Origin: Heterohyrax brucei
Lineage: Eukaryota; Chordata; Mammalia; Hyracoidea; Procaviidae
Assembly (NCBI GenBank): GCA_028571685.1
Contig: CM053154.1
Span: 4,001,001 to 4,065,000, forward strand
Reading direction: 5' to 3'
Length of the DNA: 64,000 nt
The position numbers and the translations under genes were made by a program. Below the pieces are notes generated by a model. It worked only from the letters and a program-made list of their open reading frames with translations. It did no database searches and was not told where the DNA came from. Below, piece by piece: positions 44,298 through 55,111 of this stretch. Each line of letters opens with the position of its first letter. Positions within the stretch are counted from its first letter, which is position 1.

Positions 44298-45449
44298 ACG
44301 TATGTGTGTGTATTTGTGTACAGACTACCTGGATGATACAATGCATTACACATGCCACAGCAAAATGCTGGCGGTCCGAGCCCACCCCAGGGCACCTCAG
44401 AAGGAAGGTCTAGTGATTGCCTTCCTAGTGCCCTGATCCCTGAAGCCCTGTGGGACATGCTCCTGTGCCCACATGCATGGCATCATCGTGAGCCAAATAA
44501 CATGTCACATATATGATCAGTTGACTGGAGAGCAGCCCTCTGGGGCAGATGGGGTCTTTATCCAGTTTCACAGAGGCAGAGGCAGAGACCCAGCACGTCT
44601 GTCAGGCGCCTCACCCTTGGGTGGGCCCACAGTCCTCTGCCGTAGGTACAGAGCAGGGCTTACTCACCGAGTACCTGCCGTGTCTCTGTCATTCTGGAAA
44701 TCAGGGCTACACGTGCAGAACACACCAAACCAAACCCACACACTCTTGGAGCTGGTCCAGGTGACTTTTAATGACCTATTACTAGACACGACGGGACTCA
44801 CACAACCAGCCAGCAAAATGCAGGATATGATGACCCCTTAGGAGAGCTAACTGGGTGTGCCAGAGAAGTACCAGTGTGGGCCATGCGTCTCTCCGGAGTT
44901 TGATGGTCACATGCCGGGCTTGGCCGAGCTCTGGCAGCAGTGAGCGCTGTGTGTGTGCTCAGAGTTTGTACGCAAATTTCTGCCAAGCCCACTCATGTGA
45001 GCTGGGCATCACCTCTTCACCCACTGCTTGCTTTTACAGTTTGGAGCCTGAAAAGCATCAGGTGCAACAACATATGTTTATAGATCGGTGGGCCTCTGTT
45101 TGCTTATCTGCACTGCAGTAATATCCCTTCCCACGTGGTCATCTGAATTTTAGCAACGAGGGGTGACTTCAAGGGCCCTAAAAATCATGACGCTCCCTGA
45201 AGCGGCCGTTTGGGCAGAGGGGAGCTGGGGGCGGCGCCTGGACCACCCGGAAGTTTACATTTCTTCCGTGCTGCCAATGCTGTTCCCTGGGCTGCATGGT
45301 CTTCCTCCCTTGCTGTCCTGCACTGTGGCGGCTGCCCGGCCCTGGAGAAGCACAGACGCTGGGCAGCTTACAGTGGGGCCATTGAGTCGCAGACGGCCAT
45401 GGACTCCACAGCCGAGCAGCCGTGGCTGTGAAGATACAGTCATTCACAC
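44298..45449. other. Unique non-coding DNA, no gene seen
   Basis: No clear repeat. GC-richer in 45170-45430. Overlapping frames on both strands have no domain. Confidence 0.35.
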
Positions 45450-45830
45450 TTCCAATATTGCTAATAAAATTTAACAAATGGAAAACCAAAATGTCAAACA
45501 TGCAGCAATACTGGTGGTATTTCTCTTAGGCCAAGCAAAGAAAACCACAGTGACTTTAATTGGTTAGAATAACCAAAAGGAGAAGAAAAGCCCACCGCGA
45601 GTCACAGTCACTCCACTACAGGGAGGCTGAGTACAATTTTCCCGAAGTCAGTGGTAATGATGCTGTGTGCCCGGAAGAGGGGATGCTGCAGACGGGTGTA
45701 ATTGACTTGAATTAATTAGGAGGGCGATGAATCCTGGTCCGCTATGTAAATGAGGGAAGCAGGGACTGCAGACCAATCTGAGTGCAGCTGGGCTTTAGTG
45801 GACCGTGGCGTCATATTTCATGGAGTCCAA
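45450..45830. promoter_or_regulatory. Candidate conserved non-coding block
   Basis: 'ccaatattgctaataaaatt', 'gactttaattggttagaata', and especially TAATTG and ATTAATTA cores at 45699-45718. It then has 'ccgctatgtaaatgagg' and 'gcgtcatatttcatggag'. No transposon sequence or coding pattern. CpG-containing words persist in A/T-rich context. Confidence 0.4.
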
Positions 45831-46639
45831 GGTGTGCAAAGAGAGGAGTGGTATTTATGGAGTGCAAAGCACTGTGGGACTTCCAGGGAACCACGCACAT
45901 TTGCTTGTCAGAGGACATCCTCCCGCTGAGTCCTACTGCTCCTGGCTTGGAGTGGTCCCCTCTGCTGCTCCCCTTCAGCCCATTCTTCAGATCCAGAGCA
46001 CTGGTGAGGCCACAGAAGCAGCTATGCTTTCTGGCAGGGGCTGACAAACAGAGCGACCCTTGGCTGAAGGTTTCCATATAGCAGAGAGGACTTGGTGTTG
46101 ACACAGTCTAAAAACTGTCATCATGACGCAAAACCTGTTGTGCACGGTGTCACAGGCTCCAGGCAGCTTCTGGCCGCGATCCTACACTCTGCCCAGAGCC
46201 AGCCCCAGCCGGGCTGCCCCGGGAGCAGAACATCCTACCCTGCCTCGGGTCTACAGAATGTCCAGGTGGTTATGATCACAACAATACAAGAATTTTTTTG
46301 CTTTTGGATTTACGCTGATGTTGCTAAAAATCAAAACCCCAATGAAGCAGAGCATGTATCCAAATACCTGTAGTTTGATCCCTGTTCCATACAGAGTGTG
46401 CTACGTGAAGACAGGCTGGTTCTGTCTTGAGCATCCTCAGAAACAGGATGCACGGGCTTGTCACACTGACATGGGCCGGGGGTGGGGGAGTGCTGCAGTG
46501 CGGCTCAGCAGGAAGCCTTGTTATATTTTTTATATGTTGGGAGATGTCTTCTTAGAATTGATCAAACCTTTGCTTCCGAAACACACATGCCAGCAGCTCT
46601 GCAACACACCATAAACTAGACTCTCAGAAAACAATAACG
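45831..46639. other. Unique non-coding DNA, no gene seen
   Basis: No recognised repeat or exon. Confidence 0.35.
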
Positions 46640-46995
46640 ATGCTTATCAGTCACTCGCCTTGAGTTGGCTTGTGTAAAACCTTCAGCCAGCGTGCCATTG
46701 GTGCTTTTAAAACATAGATCTTTCTGCTGTACTGATAATTCACTCACAGCTTGAGATTGATGGCTATGTGAAGTCCATAAAAGATGTTACCACTATATTT
46801 TGTTCTTATGATTTATTTTATCATGTTGTCAAGGTTTGCGGAAAACAAGAAACAAATCAATGGATGTCATGCTTAAATATTAAAGAAGGCTGTAATACAC
46901 ATTTTTATTCAGATGCCTTATTCAATCTTGTGGCTCACAAAAGAGTAGTGGCAACCAAGCTTTTATTTGAATTACTTTTGGAAAAATTAATTTAG
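46640..46995. promoter_or_regulatory. Candidate conserved non-coding block
   Basis: 'acgatgcttatcagtcactc', 'tgctgtactgataattcac', 'tgcttaaatattaaagaag' and 'ggaaaaattaatttagg'. Repeat-free for about 1.5 kb around it. The A/T-rich, motif-rich texture is like the blocks at 45.45 and 47.9 kb. A 75-codon plus frame crosses it (46768-46995), but its start and end match nothing recognisable and it has no splice context. Confidence 0.35.
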
Positions 46996-47389
46996 GAGGA
47001 CTGTTGAATTGTGAATGGCAAAGGTAGCTCACCTTATTTGTTTGAATAGGGATATATAGTTGCTGGTCTCCTTGGAAAAGTGCTCTGACAAACCACAGGG
47101 AAGTGGATGGATTTGAAAGCATCCAGAACTTGAGTGGAGAATACTTAACAAGTTCAAGCCTGCGGCATGGAGAGAAGCCTGCACAGGAAGAGGTGAAGGA
47201 AGGGCCCCTTGCTGCAAGGTGAAGGAGAAGAGGCTGCTGCCCGGCTTGTTAAACGAATCATTTCCCTCTTAGTTTTGAAGACTGCCATCCATCCCTGGGG
47301 TGGGCAGTATCACAGGCATGGCATATTCCAGAGTTGCTGGCCTTGCCCACAGCTCACTAGATGGGAGACAGCTAGCCAAAGCCAAGCCA

Positions 47390-47526
47390 CTGCCCCTGAA
47401 TTGATTCTACTCATAGTGACTCTATAGGTCAGAGTAGAACTGCCCTATTGAGTGTCTAAGGAGAGCCTAGTGGACTTGAACGGGTCAGCAGGTGTAGCGC
47501 TTAACCACTCCACCACCAGGGTTTTC
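47390..47526 (-). repeat. Afrotherian SINE, antisense
   Basis: 'gaattgattctactcatagt', 'ctctataggtcagagtagaa', 'ctgccctattgagtgtctaa' and 'cgcttaaccactccaccacc' followed by 'agggtttt' are the SINE in reverse order. Well preserved. Confidence 0.85.
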
Positions 47527-47563
47527 AACTCAATCATGCTCAGGTTTTCTGAATTTGCCAGGC

Positions 47564-47581
47564 TTTTTTTTTTTTTTTTTT
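47564..47581. repeat. T18 homopolymer
   Basis: A run of 18 T just after an antisense SINE head. No L1-like 3' end follows. Confidence 0.9.
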
Positions 47582-47879
47582 AAATGGGGTCCACCTGGGC
47601 AGATGCCATCAAATCCATGTTCAAGCAATCCGAATGTGGACATGGCACAATTCCAGATGTGAAGAAAGATCATCTGTGCTCCATTTTTTTCTTCTTCCTT
47701 TTCTGTTTTAAGCAGAGTAGAACAGAGGGGTGGGAGGGAAACAAAGCCTGTATCCAAAAGGAAAGCTCCGGGTCCTGTTGCAGAATCCGTGGGGGTTCAG
47801 CCTGACCTCTTCCCCCGAAGTCAGGTCTGTGTTGAGACGAGGGGCCTCCACTCTGACTACTAGTTTCCTGGGGGTACCG

Positions 47880-48350
47880 AATGCCTTAGGATCATCAAAA
47901 CAGCAGTAATTAGGTTCAGCATCATTTCATTGTTAAGTGTATTTTATTGTATTTTATTATATTCTTGTTTCTCGGAAACTGGTAATCAACACATGGTATA
48001 GATGGTGACTCCAAATTAACACGAATATTCAATTAACCAAGGACCTGCTCTTTGACCAAGCTGAATAAACTGGAGTTTATGTGAATTTGGAAAACAGATA
48101 AATTAAGGAGGCGTTCATTTGCATGACAATAGGATTCTTCATTCTAGGGAGAAATCCTTGTGGGATTCTTTTAAATAGAAAGCCCTCCAAGTACTTTGAA
48201 AATTATAATTTGATTTTTAAAAACTCTCTTCCCATGTAGTTTCTCAGGACTGTGTCTATTGTGTTCACTGAGAGGCATGTCTATTTAATTTGGTAATGAG
48301 AGAGCTTCATTGCAAATATTTTGAACTTAAAAAACATTCCGAGGTAGTAA
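47880..48350. promoter_or_regulatory. Candidate conserved block with POU octamer
   Basis: A perfect octamer ATTTGCAT at 48117-48124 in 'gttcatttgcatgacaat'. Further cores are 'gcagtaattaggttcag', 'caattaaccaaggacc', 'gataaattaaggaggcg', 'tttgaaaattataatttg' and 'tttaatttggtaatgag'. Repeat-free with no coding frame. This is the most motif-dense of the right-hand cluster. Regulatory function is inferred, not shown. Confidence 0.45.
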
Positions 48351-49394
48351 CTTGAAATGCACACCCAGACATCCCACGGCAGTCCTGTTTCATTACCGTT
48401 CCCCTTCTATTTTGGTCAGCCCCAGTGGAAATTCCCACTGTGACTGTTCATCATTCACCCAGCCCTCCCTGCCCAGGGCTGAAACCGAGGGAGACATCCG
48501 AGGACGAAAGGGGACACCTAGCACTGCGGGAAGAAGGGTGTCCTCACTCCTGGATGTGGCGGGGGGATGTAAAGGAGACAACATGGGGGTGGGTGGCTAG
48601 AAAGAAGAGGACACTGGGCTTAGAGGTGCACCTACCGGAGACCGTGGGGTTACTCAAGCTGGGGGCAAGACACACCGAGGGTCTCCCATGAGTACCATCT
48701 CACACGCAGCCCTCTGGGGTCGAGGGTGGCAGTGGCTGCTCTGGCACTTGAGACAAAAAAGCACAAAAGAGTTGAACAGGAAGGAGATTCCCAGATGCCG
48801 AGCAGGACAGAGGAGCCAACCAGAGCTGCTGGCTAGAAACCTGCCCTCTTTCTGCCTGTTTTCCTGCCCCACGGCCAGCGCCCTGCATGGCTCTCCCCTC
48901 CAGGCCCACTAGCCAAACAGGCAGTGTCTTCCCAGCACTGATCCTACTCAAAGATTCATTCCTGCTTCCTTTCTTAATAAAAGTAAACAGATTCATTGAA
49001 GGTTCAAAACGATTCCAGCTGGGGACACATCAGAGCTCACAAAGTGAAACTCAACCACTCCAGGGTTTGAGAGGCATGTTTGTCTGTGTCAGTCCGGGAC
49101 GGTGGTGCAGAACTTCTGACTGGTGCTCGGTGAGGTCAGGAAGCAGGTGGCGGGGTAACTGAAGGCCAGGAATTTACAGGGATTGGTTCAAAGTGTTTGC
49201 GTGAGACTTTTTGGTTGGTTACCTCCCGTAATTGTAGAAGTTTGTGACTAAAGGGGAGGTGTACAGAGGGTGATAAAGCAATCACAACACATGCCTTTTT
49301 GAGAATGAACAGTTTGCCAAGATAGCAATGCTCCCTGCAAGGGGCTGGTATGGACTTCTGAGAAGGGGTTTACGTCAAGATTCTCCTCCTGTTT
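48351..49394. other. Unique non-coding DNA, no gene seen
   Basis: No recognised repeat. Short overlapping frames only. Confidence 0.35.
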
Positions 49395-49580
49395 ATTTAT
49401 CATGCTTTAGATGAAGGTTTACAGAGAAAATTAGTCTCTCATTGAACAGTTACCACACATACCGTTTTGTGACATTTGTTGGCAACCCCGAGACGTGTCC
49501 ACATTCTCTCCTGCCCCACTTTGGGTTCCCTAATGCCAGTTTTGTTTTCCTGCCCCTTCCCGCGGTCTCACTCTACATTA
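49395..49580 (-). repeat. L1 3'-end-type fragment, antisense
   Basis: 'catgctttagatgaaggttt', 'acagagaaaattagtctctc', 'attgaacagttaccacacat' and 'ttgtgacatttgttggcaac', then 'tttgggttccctaatgcc'. I know this as a common afrotherian repeat, probably the L1 3' region. A copy of a related kind lies at 52608-52800. Confidence 0.5.
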
Positions 49581-49649
49581 GTAATGGAAAACATAGTCCT
49601 TAGTCAAGCAAGTCCTTTGGGTAAGCAGAGCTACCAAGGACCTGAGAAG

Positions 49650-49957
49650 CCCTGCCATAGAGACAGGAGTCCCTGCCTTCCACCCAGGAGGCCTGGCCTG
49701 ACTCCTGGCCAGTGCACTGCCTGCACAGACCCTGTGTCGTGTGATGCTGAGCAGGCTTCAGTGGAGCATCTAGATTAAGACAGACCAGGAAGAAAGACCT
49801 GGCCATCTGCTTCCAAAAATCGGTCAGTGAAAACACTGGCACAATAGTCTGATCCCCGGCTGAGCATGGGGACGACAACAGGGGACAGCATTGCCTCCTG
49901 TGGTGCGCGAGGTCACCATCGCTGGGAGCCGACTCGATGGCAGAGTACAACCACATC
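49650..49957 (+). repeat. tRNA-Gly-headed long SINE, full length
   Basis: Head: 'cctgccttccacccaggagg' with B-box 'ctgactcctggccagtgc'. Body: 'tgtgatgctgagcaggcttc', 'agaaagacctggccatctgc' and 'ttccaaaaatcggtcagtga'. Tail: 'ggtcaccatcgctgggagcc' followed by 'gactcgatggcag'. Counterpart of the copies at 3663 (antisense) and 23848. Confidence 0.8.
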
Positions 49958-50554
49958 TCCTGGGAGTGATGATGGGCTGTGTGAACCCGGCCATCCTTCC
50001 CAGGAGTGTTTCTGCCTCTGGCGCTTAGGAGAATGTGCTCCAGAAAAGGCTTGCACCCCCCAGAGCTGAAGGCCTGCCATTCCCTGCAGTGGCGATGTGG
50101 TCAAGGAGAAGCAATTGTCTCCTGAAGGCACTGAGTTGACTTTGGTGGCCATCACTCTGGCTCAGGGTGGCCTGAGGGGCCTGGTACCTTTCTAGCCACT
50201 TTGGCAGCACGGCTCTCTCCTTTTGTCCCCTGCTTCCAACTGGTCCCCAAGGCCTGCCTTTGAGTTATTATTAAAAGCCATCTACCGACTGTTTCAGAAT
50301 CATCTTCTGCCCCACAGCCACAGGGCAGAACCACGGGGCATCCCTGCATCAGGCCTCCTGCCCGTCTGCCAGCCTCGGGGCCTGTGGCGCGCAGGCGTGG
50401 TACTGGCTCCGAACACTGCGCTCCCATGTTTCCTCACTTCTGAGCCCGGGCGTCGGAGCCGAGGCTGGTGGGTTTCCCCCCCGAAAGAGTCCTCGGCAAC
50501 CACAGGTACTCAGGAGACCTGTGTGCTGTGGCTTTTCTCTACAGATACTAGACA
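49958..50554. other. Unique non-coding DNA, no gene seen
   Basis: GC-rich, with frames of up to 123 codons on both strands and no domain. No splice-bounded exon recognised. Confidence 0.35.
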
Positions 50555-50740
50555 CACAGTTGAGAGCACACATGTGCCACACACACAGGCATAGTCCCAT
50601 GTGTGCGTGCATGCATGCATACGTAGTGCATACAGTCACACACAACCACACATGCAGCTGGGCACACGTTACGTACATAGCTTCACACAGCCACACCAGC
50701 ACCTATGTGTGTATACCTGCGTAGACATCATACGCACATC
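50555..50740. repeat. CA/TG mixed microsatellite
   Basis: 'cacacacaggcatagtcc', 'gtgtgcgtgcatgcatgc' and 'cagtcacacacaaccacac'. An alternating purine-pyrimidine stretch of about 185 bp that changes from CA to TG and back. Confidence 0.75.
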
Positions 50741-50771
50741 TCCAGCTGCTCCTCAGCCCCCTACTCGGTGG

Positions 50772-50888
50772 GTTGAGTAGTGGCCAGCAAACCATATACC
50801 CACCTCCTAGCTTCCCCCATCTGTGAATGCCACCTTAATTTGTACAAGGATCTTTGCAGGTGTGATTAAGTTAAGGGTCTTGGTACAA
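50772..50888 (+). repeat. MLT1 LTR, left part
   Basis: 'gggttgagtagtggccagc', 'tgaatgccaccttaatttg' and 'ggatctttgcaggtgtgatt' then 'aagttaagggtcttgg'. This is the first 115 bp of an MLT1-type LTR, interrupted by an RTE fragment. It continues at 51245. Confidence 0.7.
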
Positions 50889-50891
50889 AAT

Positions 50892-51238
50892 CGTTGCTGG
50901 TTGCCTTATTGTCGTTAAGTGCCACTGAGACGGTTCTGACCCCCAGTGACCCTGTGTGGAAGAGAATGAAACACTGCCCGGTCCTGCAGCACCCTCACAA
51001 CTGTGATCTTGAGCCCGTTTTCACAGCCGCTGGCAGTCTGTGTCCTTGAGGGTCATCCTCTTTATCACTGACCCTCTACTCTACCAAGTATGATGTCCTT
51101 TTCTAGGGACTGATCCCTCCTGACAACGTGTCCATAGTATGGGAGATATTGTATGGCCACCCATGCTTCTAAAGAGCATTCTGGTTGGACTTTTTCCAAG
51201 ACAGACTCACTCATTCTCTTGGCAATCAGTGGTGTGTG
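50892..51238 (-). repeat. RTE LINE 3' end, antisense, inserted in MLT1
   Basis: 'gtcgttaagtgccactgaga', 'gaatgaaacactgcccggtc', 'ctctactctaccaagtatga' and 'ggactgatccctcctgacaa'. Then 'gcattctggttggacttttt'. This is the antisense of the RTE 3' end and the ORF C-terminus. The 3' end is at 50892, as the tail 'ggcacctaac' read backwards requires. It is 5'-truncated. Confidence 0.8.
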
Positions 51239-51244
51239 GGTAGT

Positions 51245-51548
51245 CCGTGGATCCTAAATCCACTGACAAGTACCTGTCTAACAGAGAGGAGGGAGAAGGC
51301 CGTGTGAAGATGGACTTAGCCAGCTGAGTGATGCTGCTGATCCAAAGAGCGCCTGGTTCCACCAGAAGCTGGAAATGGAAGGAAGCTCTCTCCACTGGAG
51401 GCTTGGGAAGGGACACGGCCCTGTTGACCCCTTGATTTCACCCCAGTAATCTTGACTGCAGGCTTCTGCTCTCCAGAACTGAGAGAGTACATTTCTGTTA
51501 TTTTAAGATCCTCAGTGCATGGTCATTTGTTACAGCAGCCATGGGACA
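51245..51548 (+). repeat. MLT1 LTR, right part
   Basis: 'cctaaatccactgacaagta', 'gaggagggagaaggccgtgt', 'caggcttctgctctccagaa' and 'gtacatttctgttattttaa', ending with 'tttgttacagcagccatggg'. Completes the MLT1 LTR begun at 50772. Confidence 0.75.
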
Positions 51549-51744
51549 CTCATACATCCTACTACGTCTTCTTTCCTGGAACCCACCTGCCCAGGGTCCC
51601 TCCTGCTCATCCCTTCAGCAAGGATGTGGGGACTCCTTTCCACCCCACCAGCACCTTCGAACTGTAGTGACACCTCTACACACCACTTTCACCCTCTTGT
51701 CTGCCTTCTTCAGATACAGGAACTATCTATGGTACATCTCAGAT
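51549..51744. other. Unique non-coding DNA
   Basis: Short C/T-rich single-copy stretch between an MLT1 LTR and an RTE tail. No gene seen. Confidence 0.35.
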
Positions 51745-51836
51745 TTTGAGGACAGTGCAGGGCCAGACAGCATTTGGTCCTGCTGTTCACAGGGACACTG
51801 TCAGAACTGCTCCACTGGCACCCAACAACAGCAAAG
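51745..51836 (+). repeat. RTE/SINE 3' tail
   Basis: 'gaggacagtgcagggccaga', 'cagcatttggtcctgctgtt', 'cacagggacactgtcagaac' and 'tgctccactggcacccaaca' match the last 90 bp of the RTE and of the long SINE. Confidence 0.65.
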
Positions 51837-52152
51837 CCTTCATGGGGTGCCTAGCAGACGAACAGACTCCATCACTGCTGTGAGCAGTGACTGTCTTCGC
51901 TCACCGGTCTGCCTCTGGGCCCAGACAGTGGGTTCTGTGAGTGAGAGGACCCTCCCGTTTCTGTATCTGAACCCCCAGAGTCCGGGTCAGCGGCTGGAAT
52001 GTGGTAACTGAAGAGCAGTAGCCTTGAGCTCAGTGCATCTCGGAAGAACAATAACGCGTGGATGACACCTGCGTGGATGATAGCCGGAGGGGTGTCAGGG
52101 GCCTCACACTGGCCAGGATGTGTGATGCCACTGAGCAAACCAGAAAAAAAAA
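51837..52152. other. Unique non-coding DNA
   Basis: Single-copy sequence ending in an A-rich run (52143-52153) at the SINE border. Nothing recognised. Confidence 0.35.
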
Positions 52153-52311
52153 ACAGAACTCACTGCCATCGAGTCAATTCCAACTCATAGCGACCCTTTA
52201 GGTCAGCGTAGAACTGCCCTATGGAGTTTCCAAGGAGCACCTGGGGACTTGAACTGCCAACATTTTGGTTAGCAGATGTAGCACTTAACCACTATGCCAA
52301 CAGGGTTTCCT
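52153..52311 (-). repeat. Afrotherian SINE, antisense, full length
   Basis: 'cactgccatcgagtcaattc', 'caactcatagcgacccttta', 'gaactgccctatggagtttc', 'caacattttggttagcagat' and 'cttaaccactatgccaacag' with 'ggtttcc'. It is preceded by an A-rich run (52143-52153). Confidence 0.9.
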
Positions 52312-52607
52312 CATTAATCTGGTACAGTCCAACACCCTTCCTCAAGCCTGGCAATATAGTAATTAAAAGATTAATGTGCTTGACTTACTTTTGAAGCAGA
52401 TGTTATGGTGAAGTTATCTAAAAGAGGAGTGCCAGATGTTTGGAGAGAGGTGCAGCCTGCTCCACGCTGGCCTCTAGACAGGCTGCTGGCCATCCCGGGT
52501 CAACAGGAACCGTTCTGTGGGGTCACACACCCAGGCCGGTGTAGCACCTGCCCGATCCACTCCTTTTTCAGCCTGTATCACCGTCCTGTAACCCAGAGTG
52601 GTTAGTT
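52312..52607. other. Unique non-coding DNA
   Basis: A short A/T-rich part (52340-52430, 'tatagtaattaaaagattaa') is repeat-free. No exon seen. Confidence 0.35.
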
Positions 52608-52800
52608 CTTTTTTTAATATATTTTTTATTATGATTGAGTGAGAATATACAATCCCATATAAATTTACATACCCACCAATGAGCAGCTCCCACTGCCGCC
52701 CCTGCTCCATGACAGTACACTTCTCTACTCTGTTCTGTACATGTCATATCCTCCTAACAATCTCCTATCCCCTCCTCTCCACCCTATCCCCTCCACCCAG
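52608..52800 (-). repeat. L1 3'-end fragment with poly-T, antisense
   Basis: T-rich 52609-52632, then 'gagtgagaatatacaatccc', 'tttacatacccaccaatgag' and 'cttctctactctgttctgta'. A T-rich lead followed by a 3'-UTR-like text is what a minus-strand L1 end gives. Family inferred from memory. Confidence 0.5.
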
Positions 52801-52857
52801 TAAGAGGTCAGCTGGATGACATGCTATAGATGCGTAGAACCATAAAGTGCACACAAG

Positions 52858-53032
52858 CTCACTGAGGGCCTTCCTCTTCTTCGCTGACTCTACCAAACAC
52901 AGTGTCCTTTTCCACAGACCAGTTCCTCCTAATGTGTCCAAACGAAGTGAGACGATGTCTCATCCTCCTCGGGTCTTCCAAGACAAACTTGCTTATTGTT
53001 CTGACAATCCATGATATATTAATATTCTTTGC
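52858..53032 (-). repeat. RTE LINE fragment, antisense
   Basis: 'gctgactctaccaaacacag', 'gaccagttcctcctaatgtg', 'aagtgagacgatgtctcatc' and 'caatccatgatatattaat'. Internal 175 bp of the ORF 3' region, without the 3' end. Confidence 0.75.
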
Positions 53033-53607
53033 CACCAAAAGACTATAAAATTTAATGAGGTTAGCCAAATTTAGCAGATACAAATGAAGAATGACCAATT
53101 GAATTTGAATTTGAAGGAAACATTTTTTTTCTTTTCTTTCTTTCTTTTATTTTTGGTTTAAGTGTGCTGCATGTGATATTTGAGATACACTTTTACTAAA
53201 AAGCTAGTCCTTGCATATCTGAAATTCAGGTTTAACTGTATGCCTTGGATTTTCTGCAGCCCTGAGTTTAGCCTTCACAGCAGTTCTTTGAGGTGGGTTG
53301 TAATCAGATCTTCACATTATAGACAAGAGAACAGGATGAAGCCACCTGAGCCACCTGATACTGCATCGATTTAGTAAGCCCCGGTCCACGAGCATGGTCT
53401 AGATGCTGAAAACAGGAGGGGTTTCCTGGGCACGGGATGGGTTGGGACTGGGGATCATTGTGGAAAGCTGCCTTTTGATGAAAATGTGGAGGCTTTCCTA
53501 CAGGGAGCTGGAAGTAGGGAGGAAGAATCTGGGGATAGAGGTGTGTAGTTTGAGGGACAGATCATACCAGCTGTAGACCATGGAAGGTGGGAGCTGAGGG
53601 AACCCTA
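53033..53607. other. Unique non-coding DNA with a pyrimidine run
   Basis: Includes a T/C run at 53128-53158. No gene or transposon recognised. Confidence 0.4.
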
Positions 53608-53742
53608 CCCATGGCCACTGCATCAACTCTGACTCATAGCGACCCTGTAGACAGAGTAGAACTGCCTCATAGGGTTTCCAAGGAGCACTTGGCAGATAAG
53701 AACTGTGGACATTTTGGTAAGCTGGCATGGCCACCAGGGTTT
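53608..53742 (-). repeat. Afrotherian SINE, antisense
   Basis: 'atcaactctgactcatagcg', 'accctgtagacagagtagaa', 'ctgcctcatagggtttccaa' and 'gaactgtggacattttggta' with 'ggccaccagggtttc'. Part of the head is deleted. Confidence 0.85.
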
Positions 53743-53971
53743 CTGAGAGAACCCTAGAGATGTTAAATCCAGTCTTCCTAAATGTGTATCTTTAGAAAAA
53801 GTGAGTCTTCTGGTCTCCTGATCCCTCCACTGATCTCGGAGTTCCCTCCCTGTGCTAGCACAGACTTACCTGGCCAGCCCCGCAGGCTGGAGCTTTTGAA
53901 CTCTGGCGACGCAGCAAGTTGACAAATCTCTTTATCACCAGGCCCTTTCCCACCCCTTATGCCATCTTTAG

Positions 53972-54179
53972 AGGAACCCCAGTGGCTAAAATGGTTACAT
54001 GCTCAGTTGCTGACCTACAGGTCAGTGGTTCAAAGCATCTAGCCACTCCAAAGGAGAAAAGACTGGGTAAACTTCTTGTGAAAGATTTCAGCCTGGGAAA
54101 CCACACGGGGCAGTCCTGCTGTGTCGCGTAGAGTGGCTGTGAGTCAGAACCAACTTGACAGCACACCACAACAGTGACA
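53972..54179 (+). repeat. Afrotherian SINE with target-site duplication
   Basis: 'ggaaccccagtggctaaaat', 'ggttacatgctcagttgctg', 'gaaagatttcagcctgggaa' and 'ggggcagtcctgctgtgtcg', then tail 'gtgagtcagaaccaacttga'. The 10-bp flank 'ccatctttag' occurs exactly at 53962-53971 and 54180-54189. It contains a 45-bp extra middle segment compared with the common form. Confidence 0.85.
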
Positions 54180-54189
54180 CCATCTTTAG

Positions 54190-55111
54190 GGACACTAGTA
54201 GCTTTCAGAACACATTTGGACAATTCCTCTTGCTCAAAATCAGAGATAGAGAGAAGTGGCGCCCTCAGATGAGAGGACCCCGCTTTACATCTCCCTGCCG
54301 TATCTCACCACACACATCGCAGCATTGCGACGCCCTCACGCCTGCTCTAGTTCTCCATCAGACATGAGTTCCTGGTGCCTGGTGACATGCATGTTTTCTG
54401 TATACACAGAAGCCAGGGGTTTGTAACTTTCACACAGTAGGGGAAACACCTTTCTTCTCTTCCCTTTATCCATGCTATAAGGAGCCCAGGGGGTATTTTA
54501 TTGATCAGCCTACCTCCTTTCAATGGCCTATCACCCCTTCACCTTCCCACACTCCTACTGGTCCCAACCGTGCACTGGGCTGGCTACTCTTCCAGGTGAC
54601 AGCCCTCCAGTACTATGGGCAACTGCCTTGTCCTCACTGGCTGTATTAATGTTTTCACTGAAGCTGTCACTGCCAGAACTTAGGGAAAGAAGGAAGGACG
54701 TGCAAGTAGGACTCAGGCAGCTCCTCAACCTGATGGCCATGTGGCCAAGCCCAGGAGCACTGGATCAATGCATCTGATTTCACTTTGATAGGCTCTGCAA
54801 AGGGCAGAATGGGGACAAGGCAGGACAGGCCAGCGGGGAGACTGTGTGGCAATTGATTGGCCCTGAACTTAGGGTTAATTCCTGAGACTGAGGACCGTGA
54901 CTGCCATGGGGTCTTGGAAATCAGCAGGAGGCAGCCTGAACTTTGTCCCGATGACAAGTCAGGCTTTGAGTGATTATGGGGCTTCTCATACCTTGCAGAG
55001 CTGATGGGAGCTGCCATTCCCTGTGACCTGGCTTTTTAGAAACACAAGGTAAGAAGCCTTTATTTCAATAAGGAGCAAGCCAACCAGCCAGGCACACAGC
55101 ACCTGCAAAGC
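54190..55111. other. Unique non-coding DNA, no gene seen
   Basis: No repeat recognised. The last 30 bp (55085-55111, 'aaccagccaggcacacagca') resemble mariner sense sequence upstream of 55320 and may be its left part. Confidence 0.35.
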
